A stretch of 12,112 nucleotides of DNA from Paracoccaceae bacterium. Its GTDB lineage: Bacteria > Pseudomonadota > Alphaproteobacteria > Rhodobacterales > Rhodobacteraceae. The notes beneath the pieces were generated by a model, which had not been told where the DNA came from, ran no database searches, and saw only the letters and a program-made list of their open reading frames with translations. Shown one piece after another: positions 12,007 through 12,112 of this stretch (its first letter is position 1; every line of letters begins with the position of its first letter). The stretch covers positions 3,901 through 16,012 of the forward strand of contig DNSZ01000302.1 in assembly GCA_003500165.1 (NCBI GenBank). Reading direction: 5' to 3'. A program made the translations under genes and the position numbers.

Positions 12007-12112
12007 ATGAATATCGTCATCTTCGGCGCGACCGGCAGCGTCGGCCGCCATGTCACCGCCCGGGCCGCCGCGGCCGGGCATCGCGTCACCGCCTTCACCC
12101 GCTCGGGCCGCG
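12007..12112 (+). CDS. NAD(P)-binding (atypical SDR / NmrA-like) protein, N-terminal part
   Basis: Only the first 35 codons are in the window; the rest lies beyond the right edge. MNIVIFGATGSVGRHVTARAAAAGHRVTAFTRSGR has the Rossmann nucleotide-binding motif GATGSVG (7-13; GxxGxxG) preceded by a beta strand and followed by the helix and second strand VTAFTR. This is the usual start of NAD(P)H-binding atypical short-chain dehydrogenases, NmrA-like and similar 'NAD-dependent epimerase/NAD(P)H-binding' proteins. ATG at 12007 has CAGGAGACC upstream. It is divergent from tetR with both operators in the 74-base spacer, so it is probably induced by a compound TetR senses. Substrate and exact family cannot be decided from 35 residues. 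Confidence 0.8.
   Translation, partial: MNIVIFGATGSVGRHVTARAAAAGHRVTAFTRSGR

Overview
The window is very GC-rich DNA with tightly packed genes on both strands, and its gene content is that of an alphaproteobacterium, most likely of the Rhodobacterales (Rhodobacteraceae/Paracoccaceae). The indications are an aerobic-type cobaltochelatase subunit CobT next to a DUF3108 exported protein and rpmB, a YqgE/AlgH protein, a short L28 ribosomal protein of the alphaproteobacterial type, and a free-standing DsbD-N-like exported protein. The lineage is inferred from gene families and neighbourhood memory; no search was run. I see no transposase, phage gene, tRNA, rRNA, CRISPR array or integrase.

Layout, left to right. 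(1) 1-754 (-): the N-terminal half of a membrane sensor histidine kinase, cut by the window edge just after its H-box. (2) 885-1595 (-): a Nudix hydrolase of the long NUDT19-like type. A hairpin-rich spacer separates it from the kinase. (3) 1746-3852 (+): a four-gene cassette of exported EF-hand protein, ECF sigma factor, small single-TM protein (probable anti-sigma) and a membrane-anchored CnrX/Spy-like 'periplasmic heavy-metal sensor'. (4) 3860-4639 (-): rpmB followed after 3 nt by a PCu(A)C copper chaperone, which runs convergently into the sigma cassette. (5) 4730-5722 (-): meaB, the G-protein chaperone of B12-dependent methylmalonyl-CoA mutase. (6) 5792-6514 (+): DUF3108 exported protein, convergent with (7) 6551-8425 (-): cobT. 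(8) 8487-9343 (-): small lipoprotein overlapping yqgE by an ATGA junction. (9) 9463-10290 (+): exported DsbD-N-like protein, ended by a perfect 10-bp inverted repeat. (10) 10403-11194 (+): trpA. (11) 11348-11932 (-) and 12007-end (+): a TetR regulator divergent from an NAD(P)-binding reductase-like gene, with two matched TTGAC-N5-GTCAA operators between them.

Functional themes. The cassette at 1746-3852 looks like a self-contained envelope or metal stress switch: a Ca-binding exported protein, a sigma factor, and two membrane proteins that could hold and release it. A copper chaperone converges on it. cobT and meaB both belong to adenosylcobalamin supply and use, but cobS and cobN are not here. 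The most clear-cut regulatory signal is the pair of near-identical palindromes between tetR and the reductase gene. Most other genes are ordinary housekeeping genes, and I find no strong evidence of a wholly new system.
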